Source: Methylacidiphilum caldifontis
Lineage (GTDB): Bacteria > Verrucomicrobiota > Verrucomicrobiia > Methylacidiphilales > CAMAQI01
DNA: 18,704 bases
Assembly (NCBI GenBank): GCA_945860255.1
Contig: CAMAQI010000031.1
Span: forward strand, 1 to 18,704
Reading direction: 5' to 3'
Position numbers and translations under genes: made by a program. This document shows, in pieces, positions 7,319-14,791 of this stretch. The notes below the pieces were generated by a model. It did no database searches, was not told the DNA's origin, and saw only the letters and a list, made by a program, of their open reading frames with translations. Numbering within the stretch: the first letter of the stretch is position 1; every line of letters starts with the position of its first letter.

Positions 7319-8785
7319 TTATCGCCCTCCCCCATTCAAAATCACTTCAAGACAAGGCTGAACAAGATGGATCACGGACTGCGGATAAATCCCAATCCAA
7401 AGACTCGCCGCAACCAGAAGTAAATAAGGAAACCGTGCAGAATAAGAGGATAAATCAACCAATTTAGCGGTGACCTCACTCACCGATCCAAAACAGATCA
7501 AACGAACGGCTCGTAGTTGATAGACCGCCGAAATAACGACTCCCCAAACACAAACGATCGTCACCCAAGGGTGGGATTTAAAGGCCCCAAAGAAGATCAA
7601 TACCTCTCCGGAAAAATTTGCCAATCCTGGCAATCCAATCGAAGCCATTGAGCCGACCAAGAGCATGATCCCTAAAAACGGGGCCTGAGTGTAAACCCCG
7701 CCGAAAGAGGCGATCCGTGTCTCCCCTGTCTTTGACTGGAGTTCACCCGAAAGAGCAAAGAGAAGCGCCGCGCTAATTCCATGGGCAACCATCAGCAAAA
7801 CAAAACCGGTCAGTGCAATCAGACTCTGGCTCGCCAACGCTAAGAAAAGATAACCCATATGCATGACGCTTGAGTAACCCAACATCAACGGAAACTCTTT
7901 CTGAGCCATGGTGACGTAACCGAGATAAATCACATTCCCCACAATCAATACCAGAAGCGTTGTCTGCCAATAATCAGCCCCTGAATCCAACGCAGGGAGA
8001 AGCAAACGAAGTAAAGCGTAGAGCCCGAATTTCTTTAAGACCCCCGCATGCATCATCGCTGTCGCAGCAGGAGCGGAGGCGTAACCGGTGGGCGCCCATG
8101 AATGAAAAGGAAAAAGAGAGATCAAAATTCCAAATCCAATGAGAAGAAGCGGGTAAATGATCCGTTGAATCCCCTCATCGATGACATGGATTTGTTGAAT
8201 CGCTTCCAGATCGAAGGAACGACTATCCAACGGTTGTGTCAAAACCAAACCGACAATTCCTGCCAGCAAAATTAAACTTCCTAAAGCAAGATACAGTGTC
8301 ATTTGAATACTGGCGAACTGACGATTTTGCCCTCCCCAAATCCCGATCATTAAAAAAGTCGGAATCAAGGCAAACTCATGAAAAATATAGATAAAGAAAA
8401 GGTCTCGAGAGAGAAAGGCGCCAAGGGCCCCTAAGGAGATCAATAAAATGTAGATAAAAAACTCTCGAGCGCGCTTCACCACTGCCGAGGTCACCCATAC
8501 GGAAGCTAAGCTGACTAAGGTCGTTAAAAAAACCATCATGAGACTAATGCCATCCACACCAAGATGGAAATTCACTTGGGCGACATTCGGAAGATTAAAC
8601 CATGGGTATTTCAAAACCCATTGAAAGCCACTTCCCCCCTCAAATTGAAAGAAGAGCCCTAATGAGATCGCAAAATTAACAATAAAAGCGGTGACGGTAG
8701 TCCTTTTGGGGCAAATCTGTGGAAGCCAAAGGATCACCGCAATCGCAGCGAGGGGAACTAAAAGAAGAATGAGCAGTGGATTCAT
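7319..8785 (-). CDS. nuoM: NADH-quinone oxidoreductase subunit M, atypical channel lysine
   Basis: The second antiporter-like subunit of complex I; 488 residues, polytopic. The transmembrane glutamate is present (Glu137 in IYIFHEFALIPTF). The segment before the PFH motif reads GFGILISLFPFHSWAPTGYASAP, whereas typical NuoM proteins have a lysine there (Lys234 in E. coli numbering, in the pattern K-x-P-x-x-P-x-H-x-W-L-P-D-A-H). Here that position is Leu221 and LPDAH is replaced by APTGY. Lysines 251-252 in HAGVLKKFGLYALLR are retained. It starts 12 bases after nuoL and nearly abuts nuoN. Identity is clear from order and from FPLMLGYSSVMHMGYLFL; whether it pumps protons in the usual manner is open. 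Confidence 0.93.
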   Translation of the reverse strand: MNPLLILLLVPLAAIAVILWLPQICPKRTTVTAFIVNFAISLGLFFQFEGGSGFQWVLKYPWFNLPNVAQVNFHLGVDGISLMMVFLTTLVSLASVWVTSAVVKRAREFFIYILLISLGALGAFLSRDLFFIYIFHEFALIPTFLMIGIWGGQNRQFASIQMTLYLALGSLILLAGIVGLVLTQPLDSRSFDLEAIQQIHVIDEGIQRIIYPLLLIGFGILISLFPFHSWAPTGYASAPAATAMMHAGVLKKFGLYALLRLLLPALDSGADYWQTTLLVLIVGNVIYLGYVTMAQKEFPLMLGYSSVMHMGYLFLALASQSLIALTGFVLLMVAHGISAALLFALSGELQSKTGETRIASFGGVYTQAPFLGIMLLVGSMASIGLPGLANFSGEVLIFFGAFKSHPWVTIVCVWGVVISAVYQLRAVRLICFGSVSEVTAKLVDLSSYSARFPYLLLVAASLWIGIYPQSVIHLVQPCLEVILNGGGR

Positions 8786-8797
8786 AATATTTATCTC

Positions 8798-10621
8798 TTA
8801 GAAACCTTTAAGCATCCAATAAACTAAGCCGACAACCCCTGCGGCAAAGAAAAAGGCGTATCCTTGTAGACTTCCTGATTGGACTAACCGAAGAACCTCT
8901 CCTGTTAAATTCACCACCAAGGATGTTCCGCGTACAAAAACAAATCCGATTACCCATTGATCGATAAAATCCATTCCAATTGCAAAACCTTGCTGGATCC
9001 TTAACAGAACTCGATCGTAAAATTCATCGACATAAAATTTGTTCGCCAAAACCCGTGCGTAAATCGGCTCTATTCCTCGACCTCGATACAACACAAAGGC
9101 GATCAAATACCCTGCAAGCATGACTCCGATCGAAATCCCCATCACGGTATGGGAAGCCTCATGAGGATGAGTTTGTCCTAAACTCGCAAGAATCCCCATA
9201 AAAGGATATCCTGCAAAAACGGTTAGAAAGGCTAAAATGACTAACGGTATGATCATGATCTTTGGAGACTCATGGGCCTTGAGGGCATTCGTAGAACGAG
9301 CCTCCCCGAAGAAGGTCACGATCAGTAATCTCATCATGTAAAATGCGGTCAATCCGGCGGTAATCGTAGCAAAAACCATCACAGGTCCACTCTTATGATA
9401 GGCTAACGTCAAAATCTCCTCTTTACTAAAGAAACCGGAGAGCCCGGGGAATCCGGTCAATGCGAGAACTCCCAATAAAAAGGTTCCAAAGGTCCAAGGA
9501 AGCTTTTTCCAAAGACCCCCCATTTTCCAAATATCTTGCTCATGATGAACCGCATGAATCACCGATCCTGCCCCTAAAAAGAGCATCGCCTTAAAAAAGG
9601 CATGGGTCGTTAAATGGAACATCGAAGCGGCAGGAAACTCGATTCCAGGACTAGTTAAACCAACGGCCATGACCATATAACCTAACTGGGAAAGGGTTGA
9701 AAAAGCTAAAATCCGTTTGATATCATTTTGCTGCGTCGCAATCAAAGCGGCGACAAATGCCGTCCCTGCTCCAATATAAAGAATCACCTCGAGGGTTTGC
9801 TCCGAGAGAGAGAGGACAACAAAAACGCGACAAAGCATATAAACGCCTGCGGCTACCATCGTGGCGGCATGGATCAATGCCGATACAGGGGTCGGCCCCT
9901 CCATCGCATCTGGTAGCCACACATGAAGGGGAATCATTGCTGATTTTCCCATACACCCACAAAATAAGAGTAATCCTGTTGCCGTCACCATCGTGATGTT
10001 CAAACTTTCCCCAGCCCCCATACGCGATTGAATCGTCAATGCCGCCTCAGCTCCAAACATCACCGTTCCTGCTAGGGTCCAATAAAAAATAATACCGAGG
10101 AGAAATCCAAAATCGCCCACTCGATTGACTAAAAATGCTTTTTTAGCGGCATCCGCAGCACTCGGTTTTTGAAACCAAAACCCGATCAGCAGATAGGAGC
10201 TTAAACCGACCAGCTCCCAAAAGATAAACATTTGAACTAAATTGGTCGAAACGACGATTCCAATCATCGAAAACATGAAAATCGAAAGTTTTCCGAAAAA
10301 GCGGGAGACCCCTTCATCCTCATGCATGTAGCCGACAGAAAAGAGATGAACCATCAAACCGACCCCTGTGACCACAAGAAGCATTAATTTGGAAAGAGGA
10401 TCCACCAAAATCCCAATCTCTGCCTTAAATTCGGGAAGATTAATCCAGGTAAACGGTTGAGGGGCGGAGATCGAACCGGTAAAGAAACCGAGTGCGATTA
10501 AAAAACTGACCAAACAGGCGATAATGGAAACTCCTTGTGACAGAGTCTTTGAACGATGGAGACCTCCTAGAATCAGGAGTGCAGAAAGCAGGGGAGCCAG
10601 AAGAATGAGCCAGGAGATCAT
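8798..10621 (-). CDS. nuoL: NADH-quinone oxidoreductase subunit L
   Basis: The distal antiporter-like pump subunit of complex I, 607 residues, a normal length. The key charged residues are conserved: Glu136 in FIFWELVGLSSYLLIGFW, Lys226 and His233 in GKSAMIPLHVWLPDAMEG, then the PTPVSALIHAATMVAAGVYM segment (about 243-262) and the TQQNDIKRILAFSTLSQLGY loop. The C-terminal region (about 515-607) carries the lateral helix and last membrane segment typical of NuoL. It sits between nuoK (11 bases) and nuoM (12 bases) in the standard K-L-M-N order. The ribosome site is weak (AAGAAAG). Assignment is firm. Confidence 0.96.
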   Translation of the reverse strand: MISWLILLAPLLSALLILGGLHRSKTLSQGVSIIACLVSFLIALGFFTGSISAPQPFTWINLPEFKAEIGILVDPLSKLMLLVVTGVGLMVHLFSVGYMHEDEGVSRFFGKLSIFMFSMIGIVVSTNLVQMFIFWELVGLSSYLLIGFWFQKPSAADAAKKAFLVNRVGDFGFLLGIIFYWTLAGTVMFGAEAALTIQSRMGAGESLNITMVTATGLLLFCGCMGKSAMIPLHVWLPDAMEGPTPVSALIHAATMVAAGVYMLCRVFVVLSLSEQTLEVILYIGAGTAFVAALIATQQNDIKRILAFSTLSQLGYMVMAVGLTSPGIEFPAASMFHLTTHAFFKAMLFLGAGSVIHAVHHEQDIWKMGGLWKKLPWTFGTFLLGVLALTGFPGLSGFFSKEEILTLAYHKSGPVMVFATITAGLTAFYMMRLLIVTFFGEARSTNALKAHESPKIMIIPLVILAFLTVFAGYPFMGILASLGQTHPHEASHTVMGISIGVMLAGYLIAFVLYRGRGIEPIYARVLANKFYVDEFYDRVLLRIQQGFAIGMDFIDQWVIGFVFVRGTSLVVNLTGEVLRLVQSGSLQGYAFFFAAGVVGLVYWMLKGF

Positions 10622-10632
10622 AGATTACTTTC

Positions 10633-10938
10633 TTAAAATTTAAGTTCCTTCAACGATTCCGTCTTTCCATTTCCTTTAATTCTGAAAATGGCGACGACCA
10701 ACGCCAAACCAACGGCGACCTCTGCCGCCGCAACGGTAATCGTAAAAAAGACAAAGATTTGACCATCCATATGCTGGGTAAAACGACTGAAGGCAACCAA
10801 CGTGAGATTTGCAGCATTTAACATGAGCTCAAGACACATGAAAACGACGATTAAATTCCGACGGAAAATAATCCCAAAAAGTCCAAGGGAAAAAAGGGCT
10901 CCGCTAGCGACTAAATAGTGTTGTAGTCCAATGTCCAT
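10633..10938 (-). CDS. nuoK: NADH-quinone oxidoreductase subunit K
   Basis: Small membrane subunit of complex I (Mrp/MnhC-like), 101 residues with three membrane helices. The two essential glutamates of the proton path are seen at Glu37 (MCLELMLNAANL) and Glu73 (TVAAAEVAVGLALVVAIFR), matching E. coli Glu36 and Glu72. Its start codon overlaps the nuoJ stop by one base (TAATG), which implies coupled translation. nuoL follows after 11 bases. Confidence 0.97.
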   Translation of the reverse strand: MDIGLQHYLVASGALFSLGLFGIIFRRNLIVVFMCLELMLNAANLTLVAFSRFTQHMDGQIFVFFTITVAAAEVAVGLALVVAIFRIKGNGKTESLKELKF

Positions 10939-11432
10939 TATTTGAGTTCCTTTTTACTAAGAAGAATCGCCCCAATCATCGCCACCAAAAGAAGGATACT
11001 GGTCACTTCAAAGGGAAGTAAATAGCGAGTAAAAAGAAGATTTCCAATCGCGGTAATATTATCGGGATTTCCGAAGGGAGCCGCAACGAATCGATCTTTC
11101 ATCGAATGAGTCACACGAGCGATCGCCACAAAGAAAAGCACAGCAACCACAAGACCCACAAAAAAGGCTCCCCAACGAAAAGGACGCTTTGCTTCGGCTC
11201 TTAAGTCGAGAAGCATCACAATAAAGAGAAAAAGAACCATCACCGCACCGGCATAAACAATGATTTGGATCGCTGCGAGAAAGAAGGCGTTGAGGAGCAG
11301 ATAAAGTCCCGCAAGAAAACAAATGGAGATCACAAGAGAGAGCGCAGAGGCAATAGGGTTTCGATTGGCAATGACGCCAATACCACCCAGTAACATTCCG
11401 AAGGTAAAGAACCAAAAGAGAAGACTTTCCAT
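10938..11432 (-). CDS. nuoJ: NADH-quinone oxidoreductase subunit J
   Basis: Membrane subunit of complex I with five predicted helices, 164 residues. The hallmark third helix segment IIVYAGAVMVLFLFIVMLL (about 58-76), which shifts during the catalytic cycle in other bacteria, is intact, as is the N-terminal NPIASALSLV. It begins 74 bases after the VirB10-like gene on the same strand, with AGGA about nine bases before the ATG and GGGAGG further up. No clear promoter or terminator is visible in that gap, so transcription through from the secretion-like genes is possible. The upstream complex I genes nuoA-I are not in the window. Confidence 0.95.
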   Translation of the reverse strand: MESLLFWFFTFGMLLGGIGVIANRNPIASALSLVISICFLAGLYLLLNAFFLAAIQIIVYAGAVMVLFLFIVMLLDLRAEAKRPFRWGAFFVGLVVAVLFFVAIARVTHSMKDRFVAAPFGNPDNITAIGNLLFTRYLLPFEVTSILLLVAMIGAILLSKKELK

Positions 11433-11506
11433 TTGCCCATCCTAGGTATCCTCCCAACCGCAAAGATCAAGCTGAAAATCTTCCTCAACGTGATTACAGG
11501 TGCAAA

Positions 11507-12676
11507 TCACTTCCCATAATCGGCCTGAGAAACATCGACGGCAACCTGTAAACGACATCGCAATCGGGTTCCTGCGTGCACAAAGAGATACGGTTTATTC
11601 TCCTCAAGCTCTTCGGTCATCAGCTCCTCAATTTTATCTAAAACGCGCTGAGAACCGCGAATTCCGGCATTTTTGAGGTTCCTCACCGGAAGATCGGTCG
11701 CCACGGTCGATCCCGTTGCCGAGACAATCCCTTTTTCTCGATCTTGAAAACTCTCCGAGACCCCTTTAATTAGCTCCGCTAACAGAGGCCCCGCCGCCGC
11801 TTGAAAAATATTTCCCACTTTCTCACCCGGAATCCCCAAAGTCCCATCTTGCGCTAAGGAAATCCCCTGAATCGGAAGGGATCTTCCATCCTTTTTAATT
11901 ACTTTCGTAAATTTTACGACGAGACGATCTCTCTGCCTCCCCGGAGTGGCCTGACCACGAAGTTTGTCTCCCACCTCCAAGAGTTTCCTCCCTTGAAAAT
12001 AAAAGGGGGTCCAGACTCCCGCCGCCACATCGAGCTCCAAACTTGAACTATGAATATGATCCATGAGCGCCAAATCTATATCCTCCATCTCCGGAGCAAA
12101 AGTATCGAGATTAAAGTCTTTGCTCGAGTTGTCCTCAGTCACCACGACATTTCCTAATACAGCATCGGGACTGAGATTATTAAATCGATATCGAGCAGGA
12201 GCGATGGTAACTTTGGAAGACTCCGCTCTATTCTTCGAGGGAGGGGTCTGATCTAAAAGAGATTGAGGAATCACCGGCTCTTCAAAGACAGGGGCTGGAA
12301 TGCTCTCCATTTCAACCACTTTTCGTTCCTGAATTCCACTCTTCATCTCTAACGGAGGAGTAACTATTTTTGGGGTGTTGACTCCGCTTTGAAGCGGAAT
12401 GACCTCTAATTTTCGAATCTCCTCTTCCGGTGAAGATTTCGGCTCTTCCCCTTCTCTATTTAATAAAGGGGAAACTTTCGTCGCTTCAGAAGATTCCTCT
12501 TTCGAGGATACCGTCCCCCTTTGCTGCTTGGCATAGGACTCACGGACCGTTCGATAAGGATCCCCCTCTTGGTTCGATTGATAAAGGAGAAGCCCAAGCC
12601 CAATCAAAGCAATCGCACTCGCAATTCCGATCAAGAGCCAACGCCAACGAGGGAATGAAAAATGAGCTGTTTTCAT
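11507..12676 (-). CDS. VirB10/TrbI-like envelope-spanning protein
   Basis: A 389-residue protein built like VirB10/TrbI/DotG: a short cytoplasmic N-terminus, one membrane helix (about 13-32, WLLIGIASAIALIGLGLLLY), a long linker rich in Pro, Glu and Ser (about 35-190), and a C-terminal domain. The domain has the family pattern of an entrance strand (GVWTPFYFQGRKLLEVGDKLRG), then DRLVVKFTKVIKKDGRSLPI, a helical stretch NIFQAAAGPLLAELIKGVSESF that could be the outer-membrane antenna, and a closing strand PYLFVHAGTRLRCRLQVAVDV. In type IV secretion systems VirB10 links both membranes. It has AAGGA five bases before ATG, 10 bases after the VirB9-like gene. No VirB4, VirB11 or VirD4 ATPase is in the window. 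Homology is judged by eye only. Confidence 0.6.
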   Translation of the reverse strand: MKTAHFSFPRWRWLLIGIASAIALIGLGLLLYQSNQEGDPYRTVRESYAKQQRGTVSSKEESSEATKVSPLLNREGEEPKSSPEEEIRKLEVIPLQSGVNTPKIVTPPLEMKSGIQERKVVEMESIPAPVFEEPVIPQSLLDQTPPSKNRAESSKVTIAPARYRFNNLSPDAVLGNVVVTEDNSSKDFNLDTFAPEMEDIDLALMDHIHSSSLELDVAAGVWTPFYFQGRKLLEVGDKLRGQATPGRQRDRLVVKFTKVIKKDGRSLPIQGISLAQDGTLGIPGEKVGNIFQAAAGPLLAELIKGVSESFQDREKGIVSATGSTVATDLPVRNLKNAGIRGSQRVLDKIEELMTEELEENKPYLFVHAGTRLRCRLQVAVDVSQADYGK

Positions 12677-12686
12677 AGGATTCCTT

Positions 12687-13610
12687 TTATCGACTCACCA
12701 GTTCAAAAGGTTGTTCATTGGAAAAAGGAGGTTGATACATCAACGCCATCCCCGTGGTACTCTCTCCCGGCATTAAAAAGGGCCGATGAATCGAAACATA
12801 ATCCGGAATAAAAAGTCGATGCCCAAGCTCCATCCGAATCTTCGATTCATCGACTCGCCAGGTGACCGAACGGGTATTTTGATAGGAGAAAGTGACAACC
12901 ACCGGTCCGTGGGAAAAACGATAAAGTGAAAAATAGGTAAATCCTGGATAAGAACTTTTACGATAAAGATCGATACGACGAACTTCTTGAGGTCGAATCG
13001 CTTTTTCGCTAATCATCAGATCATAATTTCGCACAATCTCTAAAATCTCTTTAAGTCCAAAGGCTGAATTTCCTTTTGAGTTGATTAAACCGGAAGGAGA
13101 GTCAGAGGAGAAAGGAGAGACCCGTACCGCTGTCTCTCCGGTGACAAAATCGGACTCAATAAAGAGATGATAGACACGAAGCTTTCCTCCAGAAAAAAAG
13201 ACTTGTAAGGAGGTATCCCCTTGACGAGTCATCGCCGAAAGAACGACGGTCTTCCCGACCTTCTGATAACCGACCATTTTCGGATCCCCTAAAATAATAT
13301 TTTGCGGAATCTCACTAAAACTTAAGGTCATCGGATAACCGGGAGCGACGCGTAAGAGTTCGACCTCCCCATCCCCTTGGCTGATCGTTCGAATCTTCCC
13401 CTGAAGAAAATCGCGGGTCTCCTCATCGGTAAGCTGCTCCGCTTTTTTACCGTGTATCATCACCGAATCGGCTGGCTTGCTCTCCTCCAGTTCCTCATCC
13501 GAAACCATCTTCCCTCGAAGCGGCGGGGGGGCTGTAAATTGCGAAAAAACAGTCCCCATCAAAAGGAGGTAAAAGAGCAGAGAATAAAATCGATTTATCC
13601 TTTGGTTCAT
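12687..13610 (-). CDS. VirB9/TrbG-like secreted protein
   Basis: A 307-residue protein with an N-terminal signal peptide (about 1-23, hydrophobic FYSLLFYLLLMGTVFS, then QFTAPPP). Residues about 80-155 resemble the N-terminal beta domain of VirB9/CagX: PMTLSFSEIPQNIILGDPKM, then VGKTVVLSAMTRQGDTSLQV and GGKLRVYHLFI. A second domain (about 215-300) is also beta-rich. In conjugation-type systems VirB9 partners VirB10 in the outer-membrane ring. Its start overlaps the previous gene's stop by 4 bases (ATGA) with GGAG six bases upstream, so the two are coupled. A secretin-pilot or CpaC-like domain could look similar, which is the main alternative; its place between VirB8-like and VirB10-like genes favours VirB9. 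Confidence 0.55.
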   Translation of the reverse strand: MNQRINRFYSLLFYLLLMGTVFSQFTAPPPLRGKMVSDEELEESKPADSVMIHGKKAEQLTDEETRDFLQGKIRTISQGDGEVELLRVAPGYPMTLSFSEIPQNIILGDPKMVGYQKVGKTVVLSAMTRQGDTSLQVFFSGGKLRVYHLFIESDFVTGETAVRVSPFSSDSPSGLINSKGNSAFGLKEILEIVRNYDLMISEKAIRPQEVRRIDLYRKSSYPGFTYFSLYRFSHGPVVVTFSYQNTRSVTWRVDESKIRMELGHRLFIPDYVSIHRPFLMPGESTTGMALMYQPPFSNEQPFELVSR

Positions 13611-14332
13611 TTGAACTCCTCCCCAAGTCCCGCAGAACCGTCCCAGATTTTCTTAGACTCCAATTCCGAATCCAATTCACGAAAGCCCCAAATTTTAAGC
13701 CCCCAAGGATTCTCCGGAGTGGGACGACCTTGCTCCAAATAGAAGAGATAATAAACAATCGAGCTCGTTGCTCTTGTCTCTGGATTTCCAGAATCATTCA
13801 ACTGCTCCTCATAAAACGATTTTTCCGCGCGAACAATAAAACAACGATAGGATTGATAAGCCGGAGTCGGATCGGAATAGGCGCGTGCCTCTAAAAAAGT
13901 CCAAAGTTGACGAACCTTTCGTTGAATCCGACTCTCATTCTGTCCTACTTTTTGTTGAAGTGCCTGAATCACATGCGGATAAACATGATGAGCCAACGAA
14001 TCGAGATTATAGGCTCCCGGTTGAATGGTCAGCATTTTCGACCCCATCGTTTCAAGAAACGATTTTACCATATCCGGTCGTAATCGAAAAACCTCGGTCG
14101 TTCTCCACATCACATAGCCGCTATCCTCCGCTAGAATATACGGAGGACGACGAAAGATCAGAACTAAAACAGTCGATTCAATTAAAAGCGCTAAGGCTAA
14201 AATACCGACTAAAACCGAAAGCAGCGTATTCGCAATCTGAACAACTTCAAAATATTCAAAAACGACGCGCCTTTTCGCAGGAAGGCTAAAAGAGCGGTCT
14301 ATCACCCGAGATTGAGAATCGTTATTCCACAT
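13607..14332 (-). CDS. VirB8/TrbF-like inner-membrane protein
   Basis: About 242 residues: a basic N-terminus, one membrane helix (VVQIANTLLSVLVGILALALLIESTVLVLIF), then a periplasm-sized domain of about 170 residues containing VMWRTTEVFRLRPDMVKSFL, RIQRKVRQLW and YRCFIVRAEKSFYEEQLN. This is the layout of VirB8/TrbF, the inner-membrane assembly factor with an NTF2-like fold; sequence identity is low and the call leans on architecture and on the next two genes. The frame stays open up to a TTG ending at 14368, but ATG ending at 14332 is the better codon; GGAGG abuts it directly, an odd spacing, so the start is uncertain. It heads the leftward operon. Confidence 0.5.
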   Translation of the reverse strand: MWNNDSQSRVIDRSFSLPAKRRVVFEYFEVVQIANTLLSVLVGILALALLIESTVLVLIFRRPPYILAEDSGYVMWRTTEVFRLRPDMVKSFLETMGSKMLTIQPGAYNLDSLAHHVYPHVIQALQQKVGQNESRIQRKVRQLWTFLEARAYSDPTPAYQSYRCFIVRAEKSFYEEQLNDSGNPETRATSSIVYYLFYLEQGRPTPENPWGLKIWGFRELDSELESKKIWDGSAGLGEEFK

Positions 14333-14359
14333 CCTCCTTTTCTTGGTAGACCCCCCATC

Positions 14360-14503
14360 AGTCGTCAAGGGATTCGATTCTCAAATCTCACCGACAGAGG
14401 AATCATCCGCTCTGGTCCCTATCGTCATTTCAAACATCCGGCCTATCTCGCCAAAAACATCATGTGGTGTTTAGTCTGCGCTCCCTTCTTGTCACAATAT
14501 TAA
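14360..14503 (+). pseudogene. Remnant of an isoprenylcysteine methyltransferase-like gene
   Basis: Read on the plus strand in the frame of 14312, the stretch gives GIRFSNLTDRGIIRSGPYRH, then FKHPAYLAKNIMWCL and CAPFLSQY before a stop. The pattern SNLT-x-RGI-x-x-x-GPYR-x-x-x-HPAY-x-x-K matches the conserved core of ICMT/PEMT-type membrane methyltransferases. The preceding part of the family is missing (the sequence there belongs to the start of the VirB8-like gene on the other strand) and the C-terminal part after the core is also missing, replaced by the BrnT promoter. So it is an internal fragment, not a working gene. The left edge of the remnant is approximate. Confidence 0.65.
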
Positions 14504-14510
14504 ATAACGG

Positions 14511-14538
14511 TTGACTTAGATTCCTATCAGTGTACATT
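14511..14538 (+). promoter_or_regulatory. Promoter of brnTA
   Basis: TTGACT (14511-14516), a 16-base spacer and TACATT (14533-14538). The -35 matches five of six consensus bases. A start about seven bases downstream would fall on the A of the ATG at 14545, which predicts a leaderless or nearly leaderless message; no Shine-Dalgarno sequence is visible before that ATG. Confidence 0.6.
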
Positions 14539-14544
14539 GTACAC
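14530..14544. promoter_or_regulatory. Palindromic operator on the brnTA promoter
   Basis: GTGTACA-T-TGTACAC is a perfect 7-base inverted repeat around one central base. It covers the -10 box and runs up to the base before the toxin ATG. In BrnTA modules the ribbon-helix-helix antitoxin represses its own promoter through such sites, so this is the likely BrnA/BrnTA operator (inference). Confidence 0.65.
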
Positions 14545-14790
14545 ATGTTTTTTGAATGGGATTCAAAGAAAAATGAGAAAATAAAAGCTGAAAGAGGAGT
14601 TAGTTTTGAAGATGCGGAAAATGAGATTCTTCAAAACAGATATTCTTTTGAAGAGAAAACAAACGGCGAACGAGTTTTGATTGTCAAAATCAATAATTAC
14701 ACTCATTGCGTGGCCTTCGAGATTCGAGGGAATAAAATACGATTAATCACGATTTACCCATCAAGAAAATATCATAAAAAAAGAGGCTAA
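14545..14790 (+). CDS. brnT: BrnT-family toxin
   Basis: An 81-residue protein with the BrnT pattern: FFEWDSKKNEKIKAERGVSF (start with W-D-x-x-K and the x-x-x-x-x-G-V-S-F-E-D-A block), then GERVLIVKINNYTHCVAFE and the C-terminal IRLITIYPSRKYHKK. BrnT toxins are RelE-like ribonucleases that stop translation until bound by BrnA. I chose the ATG at 14545; the GTG at 14530 would add five residues but lies inside the operator and -10 box and so is probably not transcribed. The antitoxin gene follows after one base. The sequence is richer in A and T than the nuo genes, fitting acquisition by transfer. Confidence 0.85.
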   Translation: MFFEWDSKKNEKIKAERGVSFEDAENEILQNRYSFEEKTNGERVLIVKINNYTHCVAFEIRGNKIRLITIYPSRKYHKKRG

Positions 14791-14791
14791 A

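Noticed and set aside
11059..11463. Minus-strand frame of 134 codons overlapping nuoJ
   Set aside because: Cys/Ser/Arg-rich out-of-frame shadow of nuoJ, whose own frame shows the conserved helices.
13885..14289. Plus-strand open frame of 134 codons opposite the VirB8-like gene
   Set aside because: Antisense; the minus-strand frame has a membrane helix, a coupled downstream gene and better codon structure.
14333..14368. Upstream TTG start for the VirB8-like gene, and TTGACG there as a -35 box
   Set aside because: No ribosome site precedes the TTG, and no -10 box lies at 16-18 bases from TTGACG.
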